The translations under genes and the position numbers were made by a program. A DNA stretch of 64,000 nt, taken from assembly GCA_009801085.1 (NCBI GenBank), contig VNWV01000007.1, forward strand, positions 186,001-250,000, written 5' to 3'. This stretch comes from Lasiodiplodia sp. COLG20 (Eukaryota; Ascomycota; Dothideomycetes; Botryosphaeriales; Botryosphaeriaceae). Each line of letters begins with the position of its first letter. The first letter of the stretch is position 1. Below the pieces are notes generated by a model. That model was not told the DNA's origin, ran no database searches, and worked only from the letters and a program-made list of their open reading frames with translations. This document shows positions 1 through 11,441 of the stretch, one piece after another.

Positions 1-147
1 CTCCGACGTTGGCCGACAAGCTTGCGTCACGTCGCGCGCGATAAGTTCAACAACCGCCAAGCCACATGGTTGTCGGCAGGCGCTCGCCTTCTGTTGAGCG
101 CTCGATTCACGGACCTTCTCAATTTATTCAGAATCCAACCCCACCGT

Positions 148-774
148 CTAGCCCTCGCCCAGGTAGCGCAGCACGTCGTCGCTGGAATAGAACAGCCTCT
201 GCAGCTGCTCCTTCCGGCGTTTGGCCTGCTCCTCGTTCTTGCGCACCTCCTTCGCGTTCAGCTTCTCGACCTTGGCCTTGGGCGCCGCGTTCTTCGGCAC
301 CTTCATGCCCAGGCCAACCGTGTCATTCTTCTCCTTGAGCTTGATCGGATGGAGAATGCCCTCGCCGCCCTTGCCCAGGCCCTTCCTGCTGTCCGGGTCC
401 CAGCCGTGCGCCTGGAGAAAGGACAGGCCTTTCCTGGTGCGCTCGATGGCCGACGGCGGGTGCGAATGCTGCACACACACCTGGTGCGCCAGGCTGCTTT
501 CGTGGCCCTCGGCCAGCGGGAGGTCGCAGACGGGGCACCTCTCGGGCGCAGACGCAGAGGCGGCAGTCGACTGAGGGCTGCTGCTTCCGTCCTTCTTGGC
601 ACCGCCGACAATGGACAGGTATAGGTCGCTCACTGCAGGGCCGGAGGCGCTGGGCTGCGGGGTGGCGGGCGAGGAGGCCGGCACGAACTTGACGCGCTTG
701 CGCTTGAGTCCGGCGCCGAAGTAGCGCTGGTCTTTTATCGGGATCGTATAGGTCTCGTCATCGCTGGCGCTCAT
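148..774 (-). CDS. G-patch domain protein, 208 aa
   Basis: Single-exon gene. Residues about 80-104 carry a CPVC pair followed by spaced histidines (CxxC...H...H), a probable small zinc-binding motif. Residues about 112-160 form a G-patch (GLSFLQAHGWD, then GLGKGGEGILHPI and VGLGMK), a glycine-rich module that usually binds RNA or activates DEAH helicases. A lysine/glutamate-rich helix follows, and the protein ends in a YSSDDVLRYLG-like tail. The arrangement resembles the GPANK1-type G-patch family. The start at 774 is the first ATG and is followed by an acidic N-terminus typical of the group. The role in RNA processing is inferred from the domain only. Confidence 0.85.
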   Translation of the reverse strand: MSASDDETYTIPIKDQRYFGAGLKRKRVKFVPASSPATPQPSASGPAVSDLYLSIVGGAKKDGSSSPQSTAASASAPERCPVCDLPLAEGHESSLAHQVCVQHSHPPSAIERTRKGLSFLQAHGWDPDSRKGLGKGGEGILHPIKLKEKNDTVGLGMKVPKNAAPKAKVEKLNAKEVRKNEEQAKRRKEQLQRLFYSSDDVLRYLGEG

Positions 775-948
775 GTCGCCTGAGTGCGCGCTGCGGCTGG
801 GGGAGGAGGGTGCGGTGGAGTTGGTGAGGAGGGTCCTGACTTATCAAACACCGGACGCACGGGCTACGCTCAACAAGGTAATGGCATCAGCGAATCGGGG
901 ACGCAACATAGAATTGGGATGTAGCATTTACATTGGCGCGTAGGTGAA

Positions 949-1350
949 TTACGAAAAGCCGTCCAGCATTGCCCGAAACACATCACAGCTGCAGATAGTC
1001 CCAAGCACAATGCCGTCGCTGCTGACCAAGGTTTCCGACCACGGCAGAGGCTCGCTCCAATACCGCAGATACGACGCTTGTGCATCGTTACGAGCACGGT
1101 CCATCAGAGCCAAGTGTTCCTGTGGCCTTCTTGCCGATAGCTTCGGGGTGACAGCTCGTTTCCCTTCCCGCTTCCGCACCGCTTGGTCTCGCCGTTTGAG
1201 CTGCTTGTTGCGGTGGACAATCAGGCCGATGCCAACAGCAAAGATGATGACGAGGAAGATGGCGAGGCCTGCGGCTTCACCAGGCCGGAGGGAACGCGGT
1301 TCGAGGCGATTCCCATGGCGAGGACGGAGTCGTGTCGGCTGGATGTTCAT
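949..1350 (-). CDS. small single-pass membrane protein, 133 aa, hypothetical
   Basis: Unrecognised. The open frame encodes a basic N-terminus, one strongly hydrophobic segment at about residues 27-46 (AGLAIFLVIIFAVGIGLIV) followed by a very basic stretch (HRNKQLKRRDQ), and a C-terminal region with WSEPLPW. This is the pattern of a one-TM protein with a cytosolic basic flank. No intron is needed. It lies on the same strand as the G-patch gene, 174 nt upstream of that gene's start. No family name can be supported. A real gene is plausible because the hydrophobic-basic boundary is sharp. Confidence 0.5.
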   Translation of the reverse strand: MNIQPTRLRPRHGNRLEPRSLRPGEAAGLAIFLVIIFAVGIGLIVHRNKQLKRRDQAVRKREGKRAVTPKLSARRPQEHLALMDRARNDAQASYLRYWSEPLPWSETLVSSDGIVLGTICSCDVFRAMLDGFS

Positions 1351-1488
1351 TGCAAATCATGCTCACGCCAAGAAAGCTTGGTGCCGAAGGAATAGTGAAA
1401 GGTAAAGCAGAGCAGTAAAAAGGCTTGACTTCTACGTTGCTGTTTTATACGCGCGCAGCAGAGAAGTGAGACAGGAGTATGACGTCTC

Positions 1489-2323
1489 TCAGGCGGTCCA
1501 GCCTCCGTCAACGGAATATACAGAGCCCGTGGTGAAGGATGAAACCTCATTGTCCAAAAGGAAGGCGGCCAAATGAGCAATTTCCTCCGGCCGTCCAATC
1601 CGCTTTATTGGCGTTTTGGGGTCGTTGCGATCGGGAGGGAGAACCATCCGAGTGTCGATGGCACCGCTATCTCCAAATTAGCAACCATGTCTAAGACGGG
1701 CTCGGCAGGAGGCGTACGGAGCGATGGCGTTGACGCGTACGTTTCTGTCCCCAGTCTCTTTCGCCACGCTTCTGACCAGACCATTAACCCCGAACTTCGA
1801 TGCGCTGTATGAGGCCGACGTTGGAAACCCCAAAAGCCCTTGGACCGAGGAGATGCATACTATGCTTCCTCCATCGGTGATGTGGTTGATCTCGGCGCGG
1901 AGGCAGTAGAACATGCCCTGCGATCCGTGAGCAAGGACGAACGAAGATCAGGGCAAGCCGACTTACCGTGAGGTTTACGCTGAGAAGTAGATTCCAGCGC
2001 TCATCTGAAGTGTCGGCGAGGGTTGGCTGGCCGGATTCAGAACAATTGATGCCCGCCGCGTTGACAGCGCCATCCAGTCGACCGCCCCACTTGACCGTTT
2101 CTGCGATCCAACTGTCGACTTTTTTGGAATCGGAGACGTCCACCTGCTGAAAGCGAACTCGTGCCTCCTTCACCGCCGTTTGGAAATGCTCTTCTGCACT
2201 GGAAAGCTTGGCCTCGTCCAAATCCCCCACCGATACCCTGGCACCTTTGGAAAGTAAGAGATCAACCGTGGAAAATCCTATCCCTTGCGCCCCTCCGCTA
2301 ACGGCAACTATCTTGCCCTCCAT
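1489..2323 (-). CDS. short-chain dehydrogenase/reductase (SDR), 244 aa
   Basis: Three exons, complement(join(1489..1666,1718..1917,1967..2323)), with introns of 51 and 49 nt. The product has all classical SDR hallmarks: the nucleotide-binding glycine motif SGGAQGIG near the N-terminus, NAAG at about residue 90, the catalytic serine in CISSVQG, the catalytic YSASK (YxxxK), and the C-terminal IGRPEEIAHLAAFLL with the closing VDGGW. About 244 aa is the normal length for a classical, FabG-like NAD(P)-dependent oxidoreductase. The substrate cannot be read from the sequence. Splicing of the 51-nt intron restores the expected AIAPGAIDTRM segment, which supports the model. Confidence 0.88.
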
Positions 2324-3582
2324 GTTGTTGATGCGGGAATGGAGAGGTTTGATGGGGCAGATTCGGGAGCAGTGTTCTCAGCATCGAACCCCGCACAGAA
2401 CGTCATCATTGGAGCGGGGAGAGTATTAATGTGGTGGATTGGCTGCTGACTGATTAGCAACCAGGCCCACTGACCCCGCGTCTGATGTGGAATCCGCATC
2501 CATTGTCGCACTTTCCCCCTCTTCCTGTACTACCAACCACTTATGCCACCCTGCACTCGAATGCACACGACCAAGACACTCCATTCGAAAACACTTGACT
2601 CGCTCACAACGATTGACAAAGGAGCTGACCCTTCACAAACCTTCTCACTAGTAGAATGACGAGAACAAGTAGAGGCAGAATCACACAAGAAAAGAATACG
2701 GAAAGACAGCCATCCGGGACGAGGAAAGGCATAAAGATCAAGTTACGAGTTCCAACCTATCTTGTGGAGCATTACCATGACCCTACTATTGAAGAGCAGT
2801 GAGAAGGGCGAATGGTTCAGCAGGAGTTTTCTTTTTTTTTTTTCAAAAAAGAAAAAAAATTGGGACGAAGGCCCTCAGAGCGATACACTGGCAATAGGCA
2901 GCGGGAGCTCCGGGAAAGACGGGCTTGATTGTCGTCAGGGAGCGAAGACCTGTTGAGGCGAGATCACTGTAGAAATTAGTGGCATCAGGCACTCTACGCT
3001 TGAGCTTCCTAGGGTCAGCGTCTGCTGGTGACTGAGGCTGGCGGCAGCAAGGAAGAAAGAGCTCATCGCAGCTGCGCAAAATTCTGCAACCCTCAATCCG
3101 AAGAAATCGATATTCTGAACCCCAGGATAATATTACTGCAATCCTGTCCCTGTCAGATACCCTTTGCGGAAGAATCCTCCAGGTTCATTCGGCATCAGCA
3201 GTCCAGGGAGCAGGAGCTGATCGTACGAGCTGGGGTGACTTGATGCGGGCGCCTAAAAATGAAGATCATGCTTCCAGTTGCGGGGCCTGCAAGCTCGAAA
3301 TGTAGGGGAGCCGTTTAGCCGGAGGTGAAACAACCGGCATGCTTTCCGAATTATGGTCTGGGCCCCCTTGTTCCGAGCTGAGGCTGGCATAACTCATGTC
3401 ATAAAAGGTATCACGAGCGACACTTGAGCGGTGCGATTCGAATTGCTGTTCCAGCATGAATGCCTATTAATTTTTCTGGTATGAGCGTCGTATAGTACAT
3501 CATCCGCCGCATCCTTTCATTACCATCCCTCCATTTTCAACACCGAAGTAACGTGAACCCGAAGGCTGACGGGATCGAGGGC
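2324..3582. other. intergenic region without a recognised gene
   Basis: Holds the SDR upstream region and the CFEM downstream region. Only short frames without protein-like composition are seen. It contains the poly-T/poly-A inverted repeat listed separately. Confidence 0.6.
2827..2859. repeat. poly-T / poly-A inverted repeat
   Basis: A run of T interrupted by one C is followed at once by a run of A interrupted by one G. The halves at 2827-2837 and 2845-2855 are reverse complements, so the stretch can fold as an A/T hairpin. It is probably a simple low-complexity tract and may act in 3' end formation; no function is shown. Confidence 0.6.
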
Positions 3583-4300
3583 TTACAAGCCGGCGACAGC
3601 GGCAACAGCGACGGCAAGACCAACCACACCACCGAAGACGCCAGCGGTGGGAGCGGCACCCTCGAACTGCGACGGGGTCGGGGTGGAACCGCCGGGGGTA
3701 GTGGCGCCCGGGGTGGTCGGAGTAGCCACTGGGGTGGAGACGACGACGTCGGTAGCCGAGGGGGAAGAAGTCACGGTCGACGTGGCAGAGGCCGAAGCGG
3801 TGGCAGAGGCCGAAGCGGTAGAAGAAGCTGCCGAGGACTCGGAAGTAGGCGCAACAGAGGAAGATGCGGGAGTGCTGGCGGCGGCGCTGGACGACGGAGC
3901 AGCGGTCGAGGAGACGGCGGGCACAGAGATGCTGACGCCGTACTGCTGGCAGAGAGCCACAACCTGCTCAGCAACGGCTGCAGAGGATTGTCAGTCAAAC
4001 TGGGCAGACACTACTGAGAAGGGGAACATACTCTTCTGGTCATCGGCAGAGCAAGCCTTCTGGACGCAGGGAGTGATTTCATCGGTCAGGCCGGGGACCT
4101 TGCAGTGGCACTCAAAGTCGGTGAGAGACGAGCAACCATCACTGCCCAGAGTGGTGACGAAGCAGTTGAGCTGTCGAGTGTTAGCAGTGCGTTTGGCACT
4201 AGAGAAGAAGACGCACCGAGCAGCTGGGGAGGTCGGAGATGTCCTGGGAGTAGGCAACAGAGGCCAAGGCGAAGGCAACGGCAGCGAAGGAGGTCTTCAT
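3583..4300 (-). CDS. CFEM-domain GPI-anchored cell-surface protein, 205 aa
   Basis: Three exons, complement(join(3583..3977,4032..4170,4217..4300)), with introns of 54 and 46 nt. The N-terminus is a signal peptide (MKTSFAAVAFALASVAYS). The CFEM domain follows at about residues 20-90 with exactly eight cysteines in the family spacing (PSC, NC, DGC, FECHC, PC, AC, LC), and an aspartate in LTDFECHC at the position that ligates haem iron in studied CFEM proteins. A long Ser/Thr/Ala/Pro-rich, probably O-glycosylated stalk follows, then a hydrophobic C-terminus (GVVGLAVAVAAVAGL) as in GPI-anchor signals. Known CFEM proteins act in haem or iron capture, in the wall, or in pathogenesis; which applies here is not visible. 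Confidence 0.92.
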
Positions 4301-6762
4301 TGTGACTGAGAGGAGCGAATGGCTGCGATGGGAAAACGACAGTGAAGTGTATGTACAAGAGGCGTGTACTGGTGTCGAGCAGGTAGTTGGCGAGCCGGAG
4401 GGTTTATATGCTGAGCACGGCCGAGCGGATAGATGCGTCACATGCGTGAAATTTACCAAGCATCGCAGCTCAATGCTTCAGCATTCTCTAGGCGCGGAGG
4501 GCGGCTTCTGATCGTGGAAGTCATCGCGGCGTCCCCGCATAGGCAAGAAATTAGAGGCGCAGATCAATGGGAACAATTGCCGAATGGGCGTCAAGAGACT
4601 CGGGCTAGAGCGGCGACTGGTGGGCAGGGTGTCGAATCCTCGCCGCGACGTGGAAATACGAGAGTCGGTGTAACGGTGTGGTGGTGGTGGTGGTTTGGCT
4701 CGACAGTCGCGTGCGTCCCCGGCAGCCTTTCTTCCCACGCGCGAGGGCTGATGCGGCTGCTGTTCGCCAGACGGCAGCGTGCAGAGCGGCTGAAGACAGG
4801 CGGTGATGGCAGCGATGACGGTCCTGGCGTGAGCTTGTGTTTCCCCAGACGCCACCGGCGGCGTGATTGGGCGGCTGCACGGATCTGGTTCCCGAACGGG
4901 AAGGTGTATGCTCGGTGTACAGGTGTGCGATGCAGTAGCGCCGACCGGGGTCTGGCGAGCGGCGGCGGCGGATCTGGGGTATAGCCGTAATGTGGAGACT
5001 GGTGCCTGCCTGCGTCAATTCGCCCCTCCAGGAAACAGCAGCCGCGCCTCGGCCCACAATACTTTCTGCGCCGCAATCAATGCCTACTGGTCCCGCGACG
5101 AGCCACCGGGACGAGCATTAAACCCTATCCGGACCGCACTAACGCCCATAGTCATGCGTTCGCCTGATCTTGACACTAGTCTCGTCCACCTGCGGCTTTT
5201 CTGCTGTCAACAATATCCGGCTGTCTGCAAGTCGACTGTACCTGATCGTCCTGCCAGCATGGGGCCAGAGGCACATGCAAACCGAGCCATGGGCGCTGGT
5301 CCAATCGCTGCCCTCTCGCTGTCTCCCTCGGCTCAGACCAGGGTCCCCTTGACCGCAGCAATACTGCCATACAGAGGAGCCGCAAAACCAGATCTTACCC
5401 AAAGAGCGAACCATCTCGGCGCCGACTCGCTCCTCCCAGATGCCCCAAACCCAATCTCCGTTCTAGCATTCCCTGCCGTCCGCATGATGGATCAGCAGAG
5501 CGGGCGGTCTGTCATCTCCGAGACTTAAACAGACTCGGCTGGTTGACGAGTCCGCCGGCTGGACTGCCCATCACTGCCTGACCAAGCTGGCTTCTCTCTT
5601 ACCACCTCGGTAGAACAAACGGCTGCTGCTTCGACATCCCAGCGAAGAGTGAACGCAACGGGGGACGCTCCCCATCAGTTAGTCGTCATGGAGCCAGGAA
5701 ACGAGCTACCCAATTTCCGTGACACGGGAGTGCAGGAAGGGCTTGTTTGGCGCTGTTTTCTTTTCACTGAAGCGGAAAGATATCAAACGATACACTTCGT
5801 TCGTCTCGTACGATGACGCAGAAGTGAGTAGCATGCTTAACGTGGCGTCGTTGAACCGGTTTTCTCCATGCAATAATTGCCCTTGGACGCCTTTGTACTA
5901 ATTCAAAGAGACGGTGTAGCGGATCCTCCATCCGAGGCAAAACTTTTGCCAACCGTCTCAACGAGACCACGTTTGCCGTGTTTCAACCTCCATCTACAGA
6001 GTAAGCGTAATGGTTGCTTTTCAACAGTGTTTACGCTCTTGTGGCGTTACTTGACCCTTTTTGTTTTTGTTTGTGCCCATGGAACCATAGCAAAAATAAA
6101 TCAAAGTCCTACCTTCCTCTATAGGAAACAACTACTGGACCGACACATCCCGCGGTATTATTCAAGGAGAAGGCGGGAACAAGTGGAGAGCCCCTGACAA
6201 CGATAGAACCCCATCCATCCCATCATTCATCCTCCTCGCCCTCGTACCTCCCTTCTCCGCCACATGCCTACTTGAAAAAAGCTAGGCCGCCCCTTTTCTC
6301 TTGAAGCTCCTGGGTTACTTTCATCGTCGGTGTCGTGCTCGGCCTTTACTGGTCCCTCAGCAAATGGCCCGTTTTTCTCCTCTGGCGGCAGCTTGTTGCC
6401 TTCCACATCGGCTCCATCGTCCTGTCGCTGGGGCAGATTGATCACGGACGCGATACGATATTCTATGCAGTGGCTCAAACCTGTGCACAAGCGAATCTGT
6501 GGCAAGTAGGCTGTGCACTATCAGTTTCTAGGTTAAAAGGAAGGGAGCGCCAGGTGATGAGTGAACCCCCTCGGAGCGGTTGCGAAGTTACCGACGGACA
6601 ACTGAAGAATATCTCATCCACAGCTGAGAAACAAGCTAAGTCGTGCGTTTCTCGTATTGTACTTTTCCGCTCTTCGTACTGCATAAGCCACATATATAGC
6701 CCAAGCTCCACAACATAGCACTCACTGTACACCGCATCCAACTTCTCCCCCGAATCCGTCTT
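4301..6762. other. 2.5-kb intergenic region without a recognised gene
   Basis: After the CFEM promoter, both strands contain overlapping frames of arginine/serine/proline-rich composition typical of GC-rich non-coding DNA, including one of 221 codons at 4863-5528. None has a recognisable domain, signal peptide or consistent intron pattern. From about 5.7 kb the base composition becomes more AT-rich. Confidence 0.5.
4403..4408 (-). promoter_or_regulatory. probable TATA box of the CFEM gene
   Basis: TATAAA on the minus strand (GCATATAAACC context), about 105 nt upstream of the CFEM start codon. The distance allows a normal short 5' leader. Inferred from consensus and position only. Confidence 0.5.
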
Positions 6763-8703
6763 CTAACCAAACACCCTCTCCAGCAGCTCCTTTGCAAACC
6801 TCTCCTCACCAGGGCTCCCAACGCACCTCCTGATCCTATTGCCCGCCTTTCTGCCAAGCCAATTCCCGGTGTCGCCGGGCACCTCGCCCCCTTCGCCATC
6901 GTCATTCCTCAGCCTCCGCTCCCTCCTATCCACCATGCACATACCCCTCGTCCACTGCCCGCTCGTCTCGACTCTGATGTCCTCGTATCCATCCTCCTCG
7001 CCCGGCACACCTCTCCGGTCCTCACGGCCAGGCGCCCACTTCCAACGCGGGTCATCCTGGCTCATGGCATACCACACGCACAGAGGGTCGTGCAGGGCGA
7101 GCGAGACGGTTTCTGCCACGGAATCCTTGTCGGAGCTGGACAGGCTTTCAATCTTGCGGAAGGTGCTGCTGAGGAAGACTGACGCCCACGTCGCGAGCGG
7201 AGAGCCGGCGGTGTGGCGGGAGGCGATGGCCGCGTCGAACTGGCCGCGGGTGAGCTCATGCTTGTGCGTGATGTCTGCAGCCGAGGTTGTTAGTACCTTC
7301 AAAGCTCCCCTCAAGATCTGTACGCACCGAGCGGAAACATGGCGACGTTGAGCTTCTTGCTCAAATTCTTCGGGTAGGGCTTCAAGTGGTCGTGCTCCTT
7401 GCCCGGCGGTGCAGGCGGCGTCGGCGGCATGGTGCTTTCCGGGAGAGCGCTCGTGAGAGCATAAACACGCGCAGCAGCAATGCTGTCGGCATATGTGTTG
7501 AACTCAGCTACGGGAGTGACCTGGTTGCGTTTGTTTAGCGCAGCTCTCAAGGGTGTATCCGGCGCCTTGATCAGATTGAATGGCGGTGGCCGCTCAGTTC
7601 TAGCTGACGAGGATGGGGGAGGAAGTACATTTCCGGTTTCGGCGATGGTGCCGCCCATGACGACGACCTCTTTTGCGCGCAGGAATGTCTCCGGGTCGGC
7701 GGCAGCAGCGAGAGCGCAGTTCGTTAGCGGTCCGATGGCGATGATGGAGATGGTATTGGGCTCGTTCTCCCGAAGTAGGCGCAAAATCTCTAGGTGTGAA
7801 CGCTGTGTCGACGGCGCAAAGAGTGCGTTCGGTTGTTGGGCTTCACGGGCCGCAGCCACAGTTTCCGCGTCAGACGAAGACAAAGCAGATGCGAAAAGGC
7901 TTTTCCATGTTTCCTCGGGCGTGAGGTGCGGATGCTGAGAGTTGTTAGTGGGGTTGTCATCCAAAGTTGGTCCAACTCACGCTCGAGTGGATTCCACCCA
8001 GCCCGTCACTTCCATCTACCAGGCGTCAGTTTGGAAAACATGGCAAAATTGTGCCCTCGGCTTACGGAAATAGTCAGCCAGCATCATCTGGTCCGCAAGC
8101 GGCTCTTCAGCGCCAACCGAGACTAAACATTCGATCAGATTATCTCTTCGTACAGTCCAAGGTACATCCCAAAGCTCACCAAGAGGTTTGTGTGCTCTTA
8201 ATGCCTCGAACCCTTCTGGCAACCCATTCGCCTTTCTCCACTCAATCTCTTTTTCGATCCAATGGAACAAAGACACAACATTTCTCAGACAGCTACTCCG
8301 GAGTTAGAGTCGAGGTCTGTGATGAAGGGGAAGAAAGTTGAGGCCTTGTTGCTGAAGAGCGGCCGAGTAATTTTGAGCTCACCTCTGCACATCAATGTTT
8401 CCGAACGTCAAGGAAACTAGGAGAACCTCAAGCTCTTCCTTCTTTGCTGCAAAAGCTAACAACAGAGCAAGAACATCATCGACACCCTTCCAACCAACTT
8501 CGTGTCAGCGTCAAGTAATAAAGGCACACGCTCTACGATGTTTATTCCACGATCGAAACGATATGAGAATACCAAGTGTCCACTATGTCGATAGCCTCTC
8601 ATGGAATCCAGGGAGGTCGCATTAAAGCAGGCAAACAAACAGCAAGGAAAATGCAGTGACGTACCGGGTCGGTATCGATAATGATGCGGCTCTTTGGCGC
8701 CAT
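6763..8703 (-). CDS. inosine-uridine preferring nucleoside hydrolase family protein, 507 aa
   Basis: Six exons, complement(join(6763..7274,7328..7934,7981..8015,8066..8292,8383..8486,8665..8703)). The N-terminus reads IIIDTDP, then GVDD after the first intron, giving the DTDPGVDD calcium-binding and catalytic signature of the IUNH family. FGNIDVQ, SIIAIGPLTNCALAAAADP (GPLTN motif) and VVVMGG follow, and the C-terminal part has FNTYADSIAA. These enzymes cleave the N-glycosidic bond of ribonucleosides in salvage. At 507 aa it is longer than the roughly 310-aa bacterial enzymes. The extra length lies in an N-terminal insertion (FHWIEKEIEWRK) and a long polar C-terminal tail, as in several fungal members. 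Introns are 46-178 nt and all joins keep frame. Confidence 0.9.
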
Positions 8704-9345
8704 GGTGCTACAAGGGTTGGTCACACACACGAAGACAGTCGGTGCTGGTGAAGATGGCCCTTATAAGAGATGACGGAGAGATGTGGAGGATCCACCATCT
8801 CCGCCTCCCCGAGATAGGCAGCGGCGGCGGGGCTCGGCAGAAAAACCACCACCGCCGGAGTTGGCCGCCGCCCGGCGCAGCATTAATAAGGGGAAATCGC
8901 CCGACTGTGATTAGGCCACTCAACTATTGTGGGCGTCTATTAAGGTTATATTTTGCTATCAGACGCGAGTGCTTGTTTCCTCGCTTCTAAACATAATAGT
9001 CGGTTCACATGTCGAAACGGGATATCCCAAGCCTACCCGCTCATGCAAGAAACTGACCGTGTTGTCATCATTGCTTGCTCTCCGTTCCATCATGTGCGGC
9101 AAAACATTTCCTGTTCCTGAGCTCGAATAAAGACTAAAAACGCCCACCGACTTGACGGTGTTGCTGCTGCTCCCAATGATGATGTACACGAGTCTTATTT
9201 TCTCTTCGTCCTGCACCGCTTTTCTGGTGGCGCCGATGGGAGAACAGCCCGTGTCCGACCTCCCTCATCCCCCACCACCCATGCCTCGAAATCTTCTCTA
9301 AGAAGATAGCACCACGATGGTGGCTCGCATAGATCCCGCCGCTGC
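8704..9345. other. intergenic region without a recognised gene
   Basis: Contains the upstream region of the nucleoside hydrolase gene and the 3' flank of the Erv29 gene. No coding signal is seen. Confidence 0.6.
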
Positions 9346-10548
9346 TTAGTAGACCTTCTTCTTCTCGTCGACGCTGAACTGGCCAGGTCCCATGTTGACC
9401 AGCAGGAGTAGACCGCCGCTGCACCTTGTTAGCCTATCTATTGCTCTCCAAATTTCCGGGAAAAACAGGGCAGCTTACACAATCGACAGAATCTGGAAGA
9501 AGTCGTACTTGGCGAAGTCCTTGTGCGGGTGGTGCGGGTGCAGCGTCCAGAAGTTGTTGACGAGGATGTTGAAGATGCTCAGGATGAGCACCAGCAGAAC
9601 CGCGCTCAGCTTGGCCTTGAAGCCAACGACGACCATGACGCAGGCAATGAGGCCGAGAATGCTGACCGTGATGCGCCAGAAGCTCCACTCACCCGACGAA
9701 ACGAAGCCGATGAAGAGGAAAATCAACAGCACGCGGCCCGCAAGCTGGAAGTACATCTTGCGGTCCTTCTCGTCCAGCTGCGGCAGACCCGCCGGCACGA
9801 ACCTCTTGCGCACCCACGAATCCGACAGAACCATGAGGAGACCGCCAATGACCGACAGGTTGCGCAGGAAGAAGTTCAGGTCGAAAATCAGCCCGTAGCC
9901 CAGTGCCTGCGTCACAACCACGCTCAGCAGCCCGCCCACTGCGTATTCCGAATGCTTGCGTCCGATGATCATGATCGAGCACACTGTCATGGCGATAACG
10001 TTGAAAATGAGGAACAGATGCGTCACTCCGCTGGGAACTGCAGGCCAAGTTAGCGCCGCTGTAGCTCTTTCGTCCAGGCGCCGGAAGCAGCTCACTGTGT
10101 CTGTAGTCCTTCAGGTAGGTGAGCTGATCGCTCCACTGGGTAATGATGCGGAGCGCATCTTCCAGGAAGGTAACGACGATCAGGAACCGGCCGATGGCAG
10201 GGAGGTGCCTGTAACGCCGGAACTGTCAGCGTCCGGAAACCCAGGCACTCCTGGAGCACTCACGGCTTGATGGGCTCGGAGAGGGTGTCCAGCCAGTCCT
10301 CAATCTTGCTTGTCTGCTCTCGAATGGCGTCCAGCGGGCTGGGGTCGCTCGTGGCATCGGAGCGCTGGGGGCCACCGAACGGCGACTGGTTTCCCAGGTG
10401 GTATCCCGCGGTTCCTGGACCGCAGATTGTCAGCACAGCTTGGCCAGGAGGCGAAGGGATTGTGGCGTCGTGATGCGGAGCTATCAAGTGGAGGGCGCGA
10501 ATGCGGCATGGTCGGGTGCACGGGGGTCGAACCTCTTATTTGGGCCAT
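9346..10548 (-). CDS. ERV29: Erv29/Surf4 family ER cargo receptor, 303 aa
   Basis: Five exons, complement(join(9346..9418,9479..10037,10096..10208,10264..10414,10533..10548)). The family signature runs across the exons: DAIREQTSKIEDWLDTLSEPIKP, AIGRFLIVVTFLEDALR, TQWSDQL, ALGYGLIFDLNFFLRNLSVIGGLL, and then several membrane segments. The C-terminus is DEKKKVY, a KKxx dilysine signal for COPI retrieval to the ER. Known members pack soluble secretory cargo into COPII vesicles. The start is the least certain part: a 5-codon first exon (MAQIR) joined through a 118-nt intron with a GTTCGA donor looks like relatives, while an ATG at 10487 in the following frame would give 322 aa. Confidence 0.9.
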
Positions 10549-11441
10549 TTTGTCGCGCAGGTCGAAGAAGGAGTGGCCGTGTGAAGAGGGAGCGGAAGCG
10601 CGGGCGGCGGTACTTGTACGGAGGTGGTGGTGGGGAGGGCGAAGTTCGTGGGAGAGGACACGGTTGCTGCGTTTTGAGATGCTCGAGCCGACTCGGGAGA
10701 GGCAAGCCAGGAACTCTAGGGCTGGGTCTTATATGAATACGGCAGGCGAAAGTCCGATGCTTTGTTGGTTCTCGTGCCGGTCGCAGAAAGAAAACCCTGG
10801 CGCACCTTTTCCACTCGTCGCGACGCCGCTGCAGAGCTGGTCTCGCGCGCTGCCCTCGTCCGCGAGCTGATGGCAGCGCGGTATAATTAGAAGCTGTTGC
10901 TGGCGATGCGCGCACGCCAAGCCGGCCGCACTGTGGCTGGTGCTCCAGCTGTAGCAGCGAGCTTAGTGCGAAAAGGACCCCCGAAGCCACGGTAGCAAAC
11001 TCGACAAGATTCAATTGCTTCGCATACTAATGTACATCTGCCGTCCTGCCCTCGTCTGCGGAAAGAAAGGCAGGACAAGTGCAGACGGCCCGCCCAGACG
11101 GCGAGCAGCCGGACCCCGCCGCATCCATCACCGCGGGGCTGCCATGCGCTAAAGTAAACAGAAACTGCTTTTCGTGCCTCCCTGTCAACCTCCACAGCTA
11201 CATCCCTCGCACATTCTGACCCGTAACCAACCGCACTCCATCCGAGTGCTGCGTGAAAATTGAAATCCAGAATACACTAGTAGAAGAGAGAGAGAGGCGG
11301 CTACCCGGGCCTCCAAGCAAGGGGATATACGCCGATTACACGCTTCATGCAAATCGGTCGCCAAATCGGCGACAGGAAATCAAACGGTCGACTCGTGCAT
11401 TATCATCAGCTGGGTGAATGTGCATTCTCAGCGTGATACCC
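10549..11441. other. intergenic region without a recognised gene
   Basis: Upstream region of the Erv29 gene; a TATA-like CATATAAG occurs on the minus strand near 10730. It also contains the 3' flank of the lysine-rich protein gene and a GA-rich microsatellite near 11286-11296. No supported gene. Confidence 0.55.

Noticed and set aside
4863..5528. 221-codon plus-strand frame in the CFEM upstream region
   Set aside because: Composition looks random and several other frames are open at the same place; no promoter or domain seen.
8487..8664. possible intronic snoRNA in the long nucleoside hydrolase intron
   Set aside because: No C box (RTGATGA) with a properly spaced D box was found; the same holds for the 189-nt ORC1 intron and the 253-nt intron at 26109-26361.
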